From Gamarada debralockiae (taxonomy: Eukaryota; Ascomycota; Leotiomycetes; Helotiales; Hyphodiscaceae): a stretch of 64,000 bases of DNA. Numbering within the stretch: position 1 is the first letter of the stretch; each line of letters opens with the position of its first letter. The stretch is from NCBI GenBank assembly GCA_002803225.1, contig NXFV01002036.1:1-64000 (forward strand). Reading direction: 5' to 3'. The notes beneath the pieces are model-generated. The model was not told the DNA's origin. It made no database searches and saw only the letters and a program-made list of their open reading frames with translations. Below, one piece after another: positions 36,262 to 45,391 of the stretch. The position numbers were made by a program, and so were the translations under genes.

Positions 36262-36669
36262 ATGTCAACTTGCCCAAGCTGCGAGCGACCTCTCACCCTC
36301 CCACCATCAGTGGCCTACCTCCTGCAAACCTACCCTAACACCGTGACGCCACGGTATGGCCTCAATCGCCGCATACCACGATGTAAGCACTGCGATCTCG
36401 TGGTAGCCAACAAGAGCGCCATGGATGCCGAACTCCCACCTCCGGATTATAAGAACCCTGTTATGCAGATCGAGAAACATATGGAGGAGGCGAGGCGGTT
36501 CATTGCGCAGGGTGTTAGGAAGGAGGAGATGGAAGAGGCATTAGTGAGGATGGAGGAGAGGAGGAGACAGGTGATTGTGAAGAGGGATAGGGATATTAGG
36601 AAGGCTTGGGAGGAATATTGGGGGGTTTGGGGCCCGGAGGACAGTGGTATTGGTTCGTTGTATAAATAG
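36262..36669 (+). CDS. small hypothetical protein with two CxxC knuckles
   Basis: Single-exon gene for 135 residues. The N-terminus has CPSC (residues 4-7) and CKHC (residues 41-44), spaced as a possible zinc ribbon, separated by a Pro/Tyr-rich stretch. The rest is a long charged helix (KHMEEARRFIAQGVRKEEME, RMEERRRQ) ending in a Trp-rich EEYWGVWGPED segment. The start was placed at the ATG before STCPSC, which follows an AACGAAA context; an open frame continues upstream without similarity. I know it only as a conserved hypothetical in related fungi; a protein- or nucleic-acid-binding role is a guess. Confidence 0.7.
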   Translation: MSTCPSCERPLTLPPSVAYLLQTYPNTVTPRYGLNRRIPRCKHCDLVVANKSAMDAELPPPDYKNPVMQIEKHMEEARRFIAQGVRKEEMEEALVRMEERRRQVIVKRDRDIRKAWEEYWGVWGPEDSGIGSLYK

Positions 36670-36900
36670 ATCAAGGGAAGGCGGTGGTCTTTGGGTGGAG
36701 TTTAGGAAGGTAGCTCTGGGATTAGATATCTTGCTGGTCAGGAAAACTCAAATCTTTGAATATATTGTAAATGCACCTGCCTAATCTTCCTATACAATCT
36801 GCCAACATGTGTACCTTCAACTTCCTCCGATTAAGCTATGTTTAACTTATTCCAAAGTCTATGTTAGACCTCTCTTTGTGAATAACATTGCCATACAAAG

Positions 36901-37668
36901 CTATTTAGCCATCCACTCCACCATTGCGTCGTGTGCAACAGCAGATGAAAAGTCGTTTTCCTCCAGCCACTGTTCAGCAGTCTTCATTTCCGCATGTTTC
37001 AAATAGAATTCATCTAGGAGGTTGTTCAAGTCTGCATATGAAATCGTCAGCAGACATTATCAGTCGAAGAGGAGACGCATACCGCTTATCGGCAAAGGCC
37101 GTGAAGGCTGGAGAGAAAATCGGGACATGTGCTCGTGTAGAAGAATAAGGTCTCTGGGTATGGGTGTTCCTGACAACCTTCAGTATAATATTGCAATGAG
37201 ATCCGACAACCTCAAACCTTTTGGGATGCGGTAAACAGATGGACTTTCAACGCATTTGCCATCCTCCACGTCGTCTACATACTGATCGAAGAACGTCCGA
37301 ATAATTTCTTGCATCATGAAGGTATTGGGCATGAGCGTGGCGCCGTTAGAAACTGTTTATAAATTGTTAACAAACTGTTCCTGGAGTTGTAGCGTATACA
37401 GACATGGCATATTCTTTGACACAGTCGGGTAAACTAGGCCATCTGACGAAACCTCCACGCCATCATCTGCTGGATCATCGTTTCCCTGTTTCTTGTGATC
37501 GAAAAGGTTCGATCTCTGCCGGGAATTGTAGCGTAGTAAAGAGGCTGGGAACGAAGAATGGATTGAGATCACTGAAAATTGCCGTTGTTCCCTGTTCGTA
37601 CGGCCAAGATTGCTGCTTGGGGGGACGAAGCGCCTGACGATAACAAATTGGCAAGTACGACGGAGCAT
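36901..37668 (-). CDS. Tse2-like ADP-ribosyltransferase toxin-domain protein (copy A)
   Basis: Predicted 205-residue protein of the fungal family sharing the Tse2 ADP-ribosyltransferase-toxin fold (ADPRTs_Tse2-type domain). The domain is named after a bacterial effector, but fungal members are functionally uncharacterised. Minus-strand exons: 37404..37668, 37218..37352, 37083..37169 and 36901..37031; introns of 51, 48 and 51 bp have GT-AG ends and phases close. Motifs seen are an NGA-x-L/M-x-PN block in exon 2 and a P-x-DLILLHE block with a following F-SLQ in exon 3. The equivalent exons of the neighbouring copy show the same order. No signal peptide is visible, so it is expected inside the cell. 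It is the more diverged of the two copies and has its own N-terminus. Family assignment rests on motif memory only. Confidence 0.6.
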
Positions 37669-38037
37669 GGTGGGACAATAAGATTGGGGCCATTGATGGA
37701 GGGGTCTTGGGAGAGATGGGCTTGGGATTTAAGAGGCGGAAATCTAACATGGCAAGTTCCGATAAGATTTACAGTAGAACGGGGCCAATGAGTCATTTGC
37801 AATTTGCTATAGCTCCCGCATTCATGTGACACTCTTGGGAAACCGTGAGGGGTAACACCATGGTCCAATATATCCTAATAGCTCTAAGTTTGCCAGACCC
37901 ATTGTTGACCGTCCCAGTACCTATACTTTTGTATTGTTCGCCCCACACCCATTCTGATGATGAAGACGTCGCTTGTTGATACGTAGAAGATGACGCTGAC
38001 GATTGTACATACCTTTTTGGTTATGAGGCAGTGAGGG
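37669..38037. other. spacer between two Tse2-like genes
   Basis: About 370 bp holding the presumed promoter of copy A and the 3' flank of copy B. The part next to copy B (about 37990-38037) recurs downstream of the truncated third copy. Confidence 0.45.
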
Positions 38038-38667
38038 CTACGTCGGGTTAGGGTATCTCTGAAGCCACTGCTCTTTGTTCAAGATTGTCGAGTTCCTTTC
38101 CAAGAAATCGGTTATTTTTCCATTCAGCTCTAGAAGTATGATGTATGATGGTTTAGCCCACGTGCGTGTTGAGGCGACAGTCGATTATTACCACTGAGAG
38201 ACATTTCTTTGGCCGCTTGCAGAGAATAATGATCGGAGCGTTCATGCACAAGTATAAGGTCGTCAGGTAGTGGAGTTCCTATTAGCCTGAGCATTCATTA
38301 CGAATGAAAGAGTCAGAACCAGATAACCCACTCACCTGCAGGAACAGAATAAACGATAACGTCGCTGCCTTGGCTAGATACTAATCGTTTTTGAAAATCC
38401 GAGTTTGGACGCATCGAGGCGCCATTTGGGGCTGAATTTTATGGTTATCATATATGAACAAAACTGATATGATTCATACAGGTATGGCTTACCAGCATAA
38501 GATGTTGGATCAAGGGCCTTAGGTTTAACCTTGCCCGCTTCAGTGAGAAGATCGTAACTTCCTTTTCGCTTCGTTGACCATTCTCGAAGCCTTATGAGGC
38601 GGCCGTTGTTCACTCGGAACAATTCCTTTGGGACGACCTTGAATGAATTGATGAATGAAGACGACAT
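38038..38667 (-). CDS. Tse2-like ADP-ribosyltransferase toxin-domain protein (copy B)
   Basis: Predicted 149-residue intracellular protein of the same Tse2-like ADP-ribosyltransferase toxin-domain family as copy A, in the same orientation 0.4 kb away. Minus-strand exons: 38493..38667, 38336..38431, 38192..38278 and 38038..38129, with 61-, 57- and 62-bp introns. Phases close only if the third acceptor is the CTAATAG at 38279-38285 rather than the nearer CTCAG. Key motifs are the N-terminal FRV-x-NGRL, the PNGASMRPN block, a P-AGTPLPDDLILVHE block and a DHYSLQ block; the last exon is rich in charged helix. The intron positions match those of copy A, so the two are duplicates. The natural target, if any, is unknown. 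Confidence 0.65.
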
Positions 38668-38800
38668 TTGCAGTAGCGACGTTCGTCCAGTTCGCTTTGT
38701 AGATGGGTCATGAAGAATGGTGATGAGAATTCTAGTTTTCAGGGAAAGCTGATGTCTTTATAGCGTTTTCTTTTGACTCTTTGTGCCATATTTCGTGTGA
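38668..38800. other. upstream of Tse2-like copy B
   Basis: Promoter-side DNA of copy B. Nothing distinctive. Confidence 0.35.
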
Positions 38801-39075
38801 AATATCATGGAACCATACTAGTGGAACCATCCTTCCCTGGTTTAAAATGGCAAAGGTTCCATCTGGCTATAAGCTTATGGTTCCATGGTATGTATGCTTG
38901 ATGGATGCACTATATATGGTCAGGCATCAACCTCAGACAAGGGCATGTGAGCCTGGCCACGCCGTATATCTATCTGATTGGCTAAAAACCACATGACTGG
39001 GTTCCATGGTATCGAATGGTTCCATCCAGACCTGTATGGAAATGGTATAGTTCCTTCCATTGCCGCCGGATGGCA
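38801..39075. repeat. candidate small inverted-repeat element (MITE-like)
   Basis: The motif TGGAACCAT and its reverse complement ATGGTTCCA recur at both ends of this roughly 270-bp stretch: forward at about 38809 and 38820, reverse near 38877-38887, 38999-39007 and 39016-39025. End-to-end comparison after reverse complementing gives an imperfect match of about 30 bases. This could be a non-coding transposon remnant inserted beside the truncated third toxin-domain copy. No target-site duplication was identified. Confidence 0.4.
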
Positions 39076-39081
39076 GGTAAC

Positions 39082-39238
39082 ATTGGTATTGTTTGTCCTA
39101 AACCCGCTCTGGCGATGAAGATGTCATGTGAGGCAGTGGAGGGCTCTGTGGGGTTAGGGTATCTCTGAAGCCACTGCTCTTTGTTCAAGATCATCGAGTT
39201 CCTTTCCAAGACATCAGTTATTTTTCCATTCAGCTCTG
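39082..39238 (-). pseudogene. truncated third Tse2-like copy
   Basis: A direct repeat of the last exon and 3' flank of copy B: 39130..39238 aligns base for base with 38025..38131 apart from scattered substitutions, and weaker similarity extends down to about 39082. Exons 1-3 are absent. The stop codon position of copy B is changed, so the frame runs on into flanking DNA. It is a broken duplicate. Confidence 0.75.
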
Positions 39239-39851
39239 CTCATGCGGCCTGTATATTACATTGACCCACTTAGTACAATTCTTTTAGGAGGCAGTCTCTT
39301 GGTAAGAACTAGTGGTTTTCAGCCAATAGTGTTACAGATCTATAATTACAAATACAGTCCCAAAAGCACCAAAAGGTCAAACTCTGAAGTTATTCTTCCC
39401 CTTATGAGCTCTGGGTTGGGGGGGGGGGGGTTCTTCTGGCTGGGGAGTTGTAGGATTTGTCGTTTAGATACCCAATGAAAGCTTTCTCCCGAACTTTGTT
39501 GGGTTTTGCTGTGACACGTAAGACCTGAAATTCATGCTTTGTTTGAATACTAATACTGTATGTACAGTCTTTGCTTGCCTACTATGCTCAGTCATGGAGA
39601 AGATGTCACCCGAAGTTTTTAGAAAGCAGTGCCATTGTATGCAATGAAGGGCGGTGATGAAATGGACGAGAATTCTCACTTAGCCTTAATTGAATGCCAT
39701 CTCGACAGCAAAATGATGACGAGTCTGATGCACGTATCAATAACATATTCCAGGTCAACAACGATAGGAGCATGGACAAGGCCAATCATACTACACTCTG
39801 AGAGAGAGTCAATATAACCGAAGCATTTCGGCGACTTCGATATATCTAAGT
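39239..39851. other. intergenic, poly-G tract, nothing coding
   Basis: No gene recognised. Includes an uninterrupted run of 13 G at 39418..39430. The distal part is 3' flank of the decarboxylase gene. Confidence 0.45.
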
Positions 39852-41511
39852 CTAAACAGCCTTCCCCGCCTCCTCAATAGCCTTAATCAACCCATCAATC
39901 GTCCCCTTCCTCGTCTGGCTATTGACCACGACCCTAAAAAAACTCCCTCTGCCGCCTGGCGCATAGTCTACCATAAACCCCACCGAGATCAACTTTTTTA
40001 CAATGCTACTCGTAATTTTCGTGTTGTTTTCGTTCTGCGCCTTCAACTTCCCTCCCTTCGCAAAATAAAAGCAAACCTGCAAACAAGGAGGCGGGTTCTC
40101 CGAAACTAGCACCAAATCTTCATGCTTCTCAACTTCAGAAGCGAAGTATGCTGCGATATCAAAAGCATGGTCGATTTGGGCCTCAAATCCAGAACTGCCA
40201 TAGTAGATCCAACTTAACGCCAGCTTGAGACTATCGCCTCGACGCCCACATTGTAATGTCAAGTCTGCGAGATCCCAGATTTCTCCACTGTCATTATCTT
40301 CGTGGAAGAGATAACCCGCTGGCAATGTGTTCGCTTTGTGGAACTTGGTGAGGTTGGGACCAAGAAGGAACGAGCAAGTGACGGGCACACCCATCATCTT
40401 GTGAGGATTTACAGCAAGCGAATCTGCCAGCTCCACGCCTGCTAATTTGTACTTATGCTTCGTTGAGAAGATGACAGGACCGCCCCAGCTGCCGTCCACA
40501 TGCATCCAGAGGTTGTACTTTTTGCAAACCTTGGAGATGGCTTCAAAGGGATCATAAGAACCTAAGACCGTAGTTCCAGCTGTGGCGTTGACGTAAAAAG
40601 GAGTCTTGCCTTCGTCTTTGGACTTTTGGACGAGCTTCTCGAGTTCGGCAGGAATCATTCGACCTTGGGCGTCAATGGGTACCGGCCAGACGTTGTCAGT
40701 GCCGAGGCCGCACATCTGGGCGGCTTTCTCGAGGGAGTAGTGCCCGTGTTCGCTAGTAAAGAGGACGAATTTGTAGTTTGCATTACCAGTGGTCTTGGAT
40801 TCGGGGTAAAGGTTATTGCGGGCGATGATTATTGAAGTTGTATTCGAGGCGCTGCCTCCTTGAGTGGTTATTCCGCCCGCATGAGCTCCATTGAAGCCAA
40901 AAAGGTTTGCGAAGGTTTTTGCCGTGGTCTTTTCGACGATTGTGAGAGCTGGGGAGACTTGAAAAACATGGACCTACAGGTGTAAGCCACACGTATGACT
41001 AGGAAGGCAGGAAGGAGTGGACTTACATTGGTATTCAAAACGGCAAGAAGAAGCTCTGAAACTACTCCAACCGCATTTGTGCTTGCGTAGAGCTTGTCCA
41101 AAAATCCTTGATCCCAGGTATTGACACTATACTTGAGCACTTGCTTGACAGTTGAAAGAAGCCCCTCTCTTCCCTTCCCACTATCAGGTAAGTCAAAGTG
41201 CATCAACTTCACAAGCCTTTCAGGTTTGTGATGCTCAACCAGGCTGGTTCTTGGCCCTCCTCCAGGGACTACAAGCTCATGGCCAGTATGCTTGGCAGCA
41301 GCATCCTCATCTGCTGATCTGATAAAAGGGACGATAAGCGACTGAATAGCTTTGAGTAACTGAGAAGTATTAGTTTGGTCTTACCTTTTGAGATTTCACA
41401 GCATAGGAAGGCACGACCACTCACATCTTCAACTTCATCGGCACGATTCAGAGAGTTCGCTACTCCATTTGCCCCTTTTTGACTCGGCAAAGTCGTTCCA
41501 TTTGAAGCCAT
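39852..41511 (-). CDS. group II PLP-dependent decarboxylase (glutamate/cysteine-sulfinate type)
   Basis: Predicted 513-residue cytosolic amino-acid decarboxylase that uses pyridoxal phosphate. Minus-strand exons: 41425..41511, 41027..41359 and 39852..40973; introns of 65 and 53 bp. The first intron uses the GTGAGT at 41424; the nearer GTAAGA at 41384 would leave an impossible 35-bp intron. The PLP lysine is in VNPHKMMGVP (about Lys332) and the ring-stacking/charge residues in MHVDGSWGG (Asp300). Also visible are GGITTQGGSASNTTSI and SEHGHYSLEKAA, with the cofactor-proximal His. The family includes glutamate, cysteine-sulfinate and aspartate decarboxylases; the substrate cannot be read from these motifs. 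The length is normal. The N-terminus is hydrophilic with no targeting peptide. It is divergently paired with nop9. Confidence 0.9.
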
Positions 41512-41802
41512 GTTAGGAATATACAATTTTAATTAAGAAAATACAACAAATCAAAATACCTCCATTGAGCACATTTATAAAGTCCTTATCCACCGTCTTT
41601 GTAATAAAATCCCGCTGAAAAAAATTGTAAGGCATAACGTGACAAGCCAATTGCCCAAAGGGGACAAGCGTCGTCGGAGGTGCGGCCGCATTCACTCCGC
41701 GATTCAACTTCAATAAACTTCAAGAAAAAAGATTGAAACCAAATCAACGCCTTGCAAGATTCGACACAATCGACCACAAAATGACCAGTGAGTCTCATCA
41801 GA
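41512..41802. promoter_or_regulatory. short divergent promoter, decarboxylase and nop9
   Basis: Only about 290 bp separate the two start codons, so both promoters are packed here. The sequence is A-rich on the nop9 side. Confidence 0.45.
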
Positions 41803-44025
41803 ATGCCCAAAGAAAACAAACATAGCAGAGGACGGAGAGAAGAGAAGAAACTCAAGCGAAAGCGTGACAACGACGAAGAAACGACCCACGAATCCAAACG
41901 GCAAAAACCTCAAGACCCTACCGCCGAAGTCGAAGATGAGGAAGGCAGCGTCCAATTCTTTGGCACGGACAATGCCGTGACCCCCGAGCAAGCTGAGGGA
42001 GTGGACGCTACTGAAAGACCATTTTATGGCATGCTGGAGGACGAAGAACAAGAGTATTTCCGAAGAGCAGACGAACTTCTCGAACTCAACGATTTCCCCG
42101 GCCAAGAAGAACGGTCCCTCTTCTTAGCAAACGTATACCGAGAGGCTGATGGAAAGGAGTTGAAGATTGCATGCAGTCAATCATGCTCAAGGCTTATGGA
42201 ACGGCTCATACTGCTGAGTACGGTAGAGCAGAAGAAGAAACTATTTGAGAGATTCGCTGGGAACTTTGCACATTTGGTCCAACATCGGTTTGCGAGCCAT
42301 TGTTGCGAAACATTATTCATACAATCTGCACCCGTTGTTACAGAGGAGCTCACAGCGGACTCGAAGGAGTCAGAAGATGGGGAGAAGGATGTGTCTATGG
42401 AGAGTTTGTTCCTCTCAACATTGGACGAATTGGAAGGACAAATGACTTTCCTCTTGACGGATCGATTCGCCTCACATACCCTCCGAGTCCTTCTCATTAT
42501 CCTCTCCGGCCGAGCATTGGAGCAATCCTCCACTCGAAGTCTTCTGCGGAGCAAGAAAAAAGAGAAAATCTCAATCAACAACCTCGACAACACACCTACC
42601 GAATTCTCCCTCAACAAACGCTCCGTCCCCTCCTCCTTCCAATTCGCCGTCGAGAAGATAATTTCAGATACAATTGCAACAATGGACACATCTTTTATCC
42701 GCATCTTAGCAACACACCCTACAGGCAATCCCTCAATACAACTCCTCCTCGAACTTGAACTCACAAATCCCAACTCCAAAAAGGGCTCTAATTCCTCCGA
42801 GAAGACCATCATATCTGCCCTACTGCCAGATGAAATTGCAGCTGAAGGTTCAGAGGCGGCAGTGTTCATAAACGGCATTCTCTACGATGCCATTGGCTCC
42901 CGTCTCCTCGAAACGATCTGCACGCACGCCCCGGGAAAGATATTCAAGCAAATCTACCGCACCATCTTCAAAGAGCGAATAGCAGCTCTAGCACGCAACG
43001 AAATTTCCTCCTACGTTGTAATTCGAGTCCTGAATCGTCTCAGCAAAGAGGATCTCGAAGAAGCAGTCGAAAGCATCATGCCGCACATTGACGGCCTAAT
43101 CCAACGCTCCCGTACAACTGTGGTCAAGACACTTCTTGAACGCTGCCATGCACGAGGTGCAGATACGTCTGAGCTCACGAAGGCTGTTGCTTCGGCATAC
43201 GACTCAAATCCCAAGACGCTTATCTGCAAGATGGCTTGCATAGAGAACACCAACTACCTCTCTTCACAACTCCTCGCCAACCCACCAGTCATTGACCTCA
43301 CATCCGAACCCTCAGCAGCAACCCCTGTCCCAAAACCCGCACCAAAAGCCACACCCCAGCAACTCCACGGTTCTCTCCTTGCGCAAGCTATGCTCATCAT
43401 CCCCGGCCCGGCATGCACCCTGATCCAAGACGGTCTCCTCAATCTCTCCCCGAGAGCACTCCTAACTCTCGCGCTTTGGACCACCACATCGCACATCTTG
43501 CAAGCCTCCCTCATACCAATAGCAAACTCCTTCTCGTCGGTCCCGCCACAGTCATCGAATCTTACTTTCCGCCGCAAGTTACTCAACAGCCTCCTCAGCG
43601 CTGAAGACGCAGTCTCCCTACTGGCCCAATCGAGTGTCGGCACGCACATCCTCGACTCAATCCTCCTCTCCGCCCCCACACTCCTGTCCATAATCGAACG
43701 CATCGCCCTCACGCTCTCAACCCTCGAATCCGAGCTGCGTGAAAGTTTCGCAGGTCGCATCGTCTGGCGGAACTGGAGCATGGATCTGTTTGGACGGAAA
43801 CGCGGGGATTGGGTGAAGAAGGTTCAAGGCACTCCTCCTCAAACAGGGAAAGGCTACGTCAACAATTTGGTTAGTGAGAGCAAGGAAGTAAGTGGCAAGG
43901 GAGGTGCTAAGGGGAAGGGCAAGGCGGACGAAGGAAGGAAGAAAACTGGAATCGAGTTAGCGAGGGAGAAGTTCGCCCAGAACAAGGCGAAGAAGGGAAC
44001 GGGTGTCAACAAGATCGCGGTTTAG
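41803..44025 (+). CDS. nop9: Nop9, Pumilio-repeat ribosome biogenesis factor
   Basis: Single-exon gene for 740 residues of Nop9, a nucleolar PUF-like RNA-binding protein needed for 18S rRNA maturation and 40S assembly. The start MPKENKHSRGRREEKKLKRK is the basic, nuclear-localising N-terminus of the family. An upstream ATG at 41781 is in another frame and is followed by an early GTGAGT. Pumilio repeats are seen as ACSQSCSRLMERLILLSTVE, HLVQHRFASHCCETLFIQSA, LLTDRFASHTLRVLLIILSG, IRILATHPTGNPSIQLLLEL and AIGSRLLETICTHAPGKIF. The C-terminal LLAQSSVGTHILDSILLSAP repeat is followed by FAGRIVWRNWSMDLFGRKRG, a highly conserved Nop9 ending, and a Lys/Gly-rich tail. Complete. Confidence 0.93.
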   Translation: MPKENKHSRGRREEKKLKRKRDNDEETTHESKRQKPQDPTAEVEDEEGSVQFFGTDNAVTPEQAEGVDATERPFYGMLEDEEQEYFRRADELLELNDFPGQEERSLFLANVYREADGKELKIACSQSCSRLMERLILLSTVEQKKKLFERFAGNFAHLVQHRFASHCCETLFIQSAPVVTEELTADSKESEDGEKDVSMESLFLSTLDELEGQMTFLLTDRFASHTLRVLLIILSGRALEQSSTRSLLRSKKKEKISINNLDNTPTEFSLNKRSVPSSFQFAVEKIISDTIATMDTSFIRILATHPTGNPSIQLLLELELTNPNSKKGSNSSEKTIISALLPDEIAAEGSEAAVFINGILYDAIGSRLLETICTHAPGKIFKQIYRTIFKERIAALARNEISSYVVIRVLNRLSKEDLEEAVESIMPHIDGLIQRSRTTVVKTLLERCHARGADTSELTKAVASAYDSNPKTLICKMACIENTNYLSSQLLANPPVIDLTSEPSAATPVPKPAPKATPQQLHGSLLAQAMLIIPGPACTLIQDGLLNLSPRALLTLALWTTTSHILQASLIPIANSFSSVPPQSSNLTFRRKLLNSLLSAEDAVSLLAQSSVGTHILDSILLSAPTLLSIIERIALTLSTLESELRESFAGRIVWRNWSMDLFGRKRGDWVKKVQGTPPQTGKGYVNNLVSESKEVSGKGGAKGKGKADEGRKKTGIELAREKFAQNKAKKGTGVNKIAV

Positions 44026-44039
44026 ATGGATACCAACTA

Positions 44040-44790
44040 GTCATCAGAAGAAATGAATGATTTGAATGACTCGAACTTGGCTTGCTTGACGAGCCACTTG
44101 GTGATTGTTCCGCCAGCAATGGAGGCTGCGGCTTGGGGCTTGCGTTCCTGGCGTTTCCTTAATGCTGCATGAGCGTCAGGATATTTGCTTGGGGATCAGC
44201 TAGCCATTGGAAAGAAATGAATGATTTGAATGGCTTATGACTCCTTTGCTCGAAGTGTACTTGGTGATTTCTCCAGCGGTGAGACTTTAAGGTCCTGGTT
44301 TTCAGAGGTACCTTGGTATCCCATGAACACCCTGAAGCCTGGTTGGACACCAGACAGTCGTTGGAAAGAAATGAATGATTTGAATGACTTACAATTCGAT
44401 CACCGCCATCTGTTGAACTGCACTTCGTGACAACTTTACAGCAACGAGACTTGAGGTGTTGGTCAGTGCTCCTTGACCTTGCATGAGCACCCTGAAGCTT
44501 GATTGAGATCCAACTAGTACTCGTTGAAAAGAAATGAACAATTTAAATGACCTCCAACTTAGCGTGCTTGACATGGATTTTGTGACAATTTTATAATTAG
44601 GAGGGATGGTGGATTAGAATTTCCTCGATATGGCATTGCAGCCCATAGGCCAGAAGCCTGGCGACAGGTAGGCAGTGCTCAGTCATACACACGTATTGAC
44701 GTCGATTGAACTTTCAATTAGTCAAGGAGGTGCTTTGGTAATTGGTTTTCTTGCACTAGAGTTGGTGATCTCACCGCAGTGGGGACTTGG
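44040..44790. repeat. imperfect ~155-160 bp tandem repeats
   Basis: At least four units, each opening with GAAATGAATGATTTGAATG or a variant (at about 44050, 44213, 44368 and 44531). They continue with a poorly conserved body that recurs as ACTTGGTGATT, then GAGACTT and CATGAGCACCCTGAAGC. Unit lengths are close to 155-165 bp. A fifth, weaker unit near 44730-44800 keeps only the GTTGGTGATCTC-GAGG-like part. No protein is encoded. Confidence 0.7.
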
Positions 44791-45391
44791 GAGTTTGCGC
44801 TCGAAGTTTCTTAACAACGCCGATTTGGGACAATATCTCTGATCTCCTCCAGTGCTCTGATTTGACTCTTTTTATGATGACTGCAACAAGATACCCTCGT
44901 TTCTGGTTTCTCCAACGGAGTAAGTACTTTTCACACCAATGAGATTTAGGAAGCCGGAGATACGTGGGTTCTCTGCAATCGCAATTTCCGTAAGGTACCC
45001 TCCCTCGAATCTGCAAACTCGCAATTGAAGTCAAAGTCATTGAAAGATTATTTTGGTGCTCAACGCTTTTGTATTTTTCTATGATCTATCATAAGGAACG
45101 CGATGCAGTGCAATCATACCCTTTTTTTTCCACGACCAGCCCATCAATGGCTATCATCATGAATGCAATGTGAAAGGGGATCAATGATCAACAAAGATCA
45201 TGCCAACGAATCGAAGAAGTAGAATGGAAAAAAGCGCCTACGGTTTTCGAACCTCAAGGGAACGAGATTTGCAGTGCAAGCCAGGGATCAAAAGATCGGG
45301 ACAATGGTGTGGTAATACAGAGTAAAGAAGTGAAGCATGTGTAACGAACCAAGGCAAGGGCCAAGGAACGGTGATGTGAGTGATGAGGGGA
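44791..45391. other. 3' flank of Argonaute gene, nothing recognised
   Basis: No gene. Contains the 3' untranslated DNA of the Argonaute gene on the minus strand. Confidence 0.4.

Noticed and set aside
37475..37868. Alternative minus-strand frames upstream of Tse2-like copy A that could extend its N-terminus
   Set aside because: They are in other frames, lack an in-phase splice to exon 1, and the chosen start at 37668 gives a product of normal family length.
39418..39430. Run of 13 G as a quadruplex or regulatory signal
   Set aside because: An isolated homopolymer with no spaced G runs; more likely slippage DNA.
41385..41424. Alternative first intron donor (GTAAGA at 41384) of the PLP decarboxylase
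   Set aside because: It would need a 35-bp intron; the GTGAGT at 41424 gives a 65-bp intron and an in-frame conserved start of exon 2.
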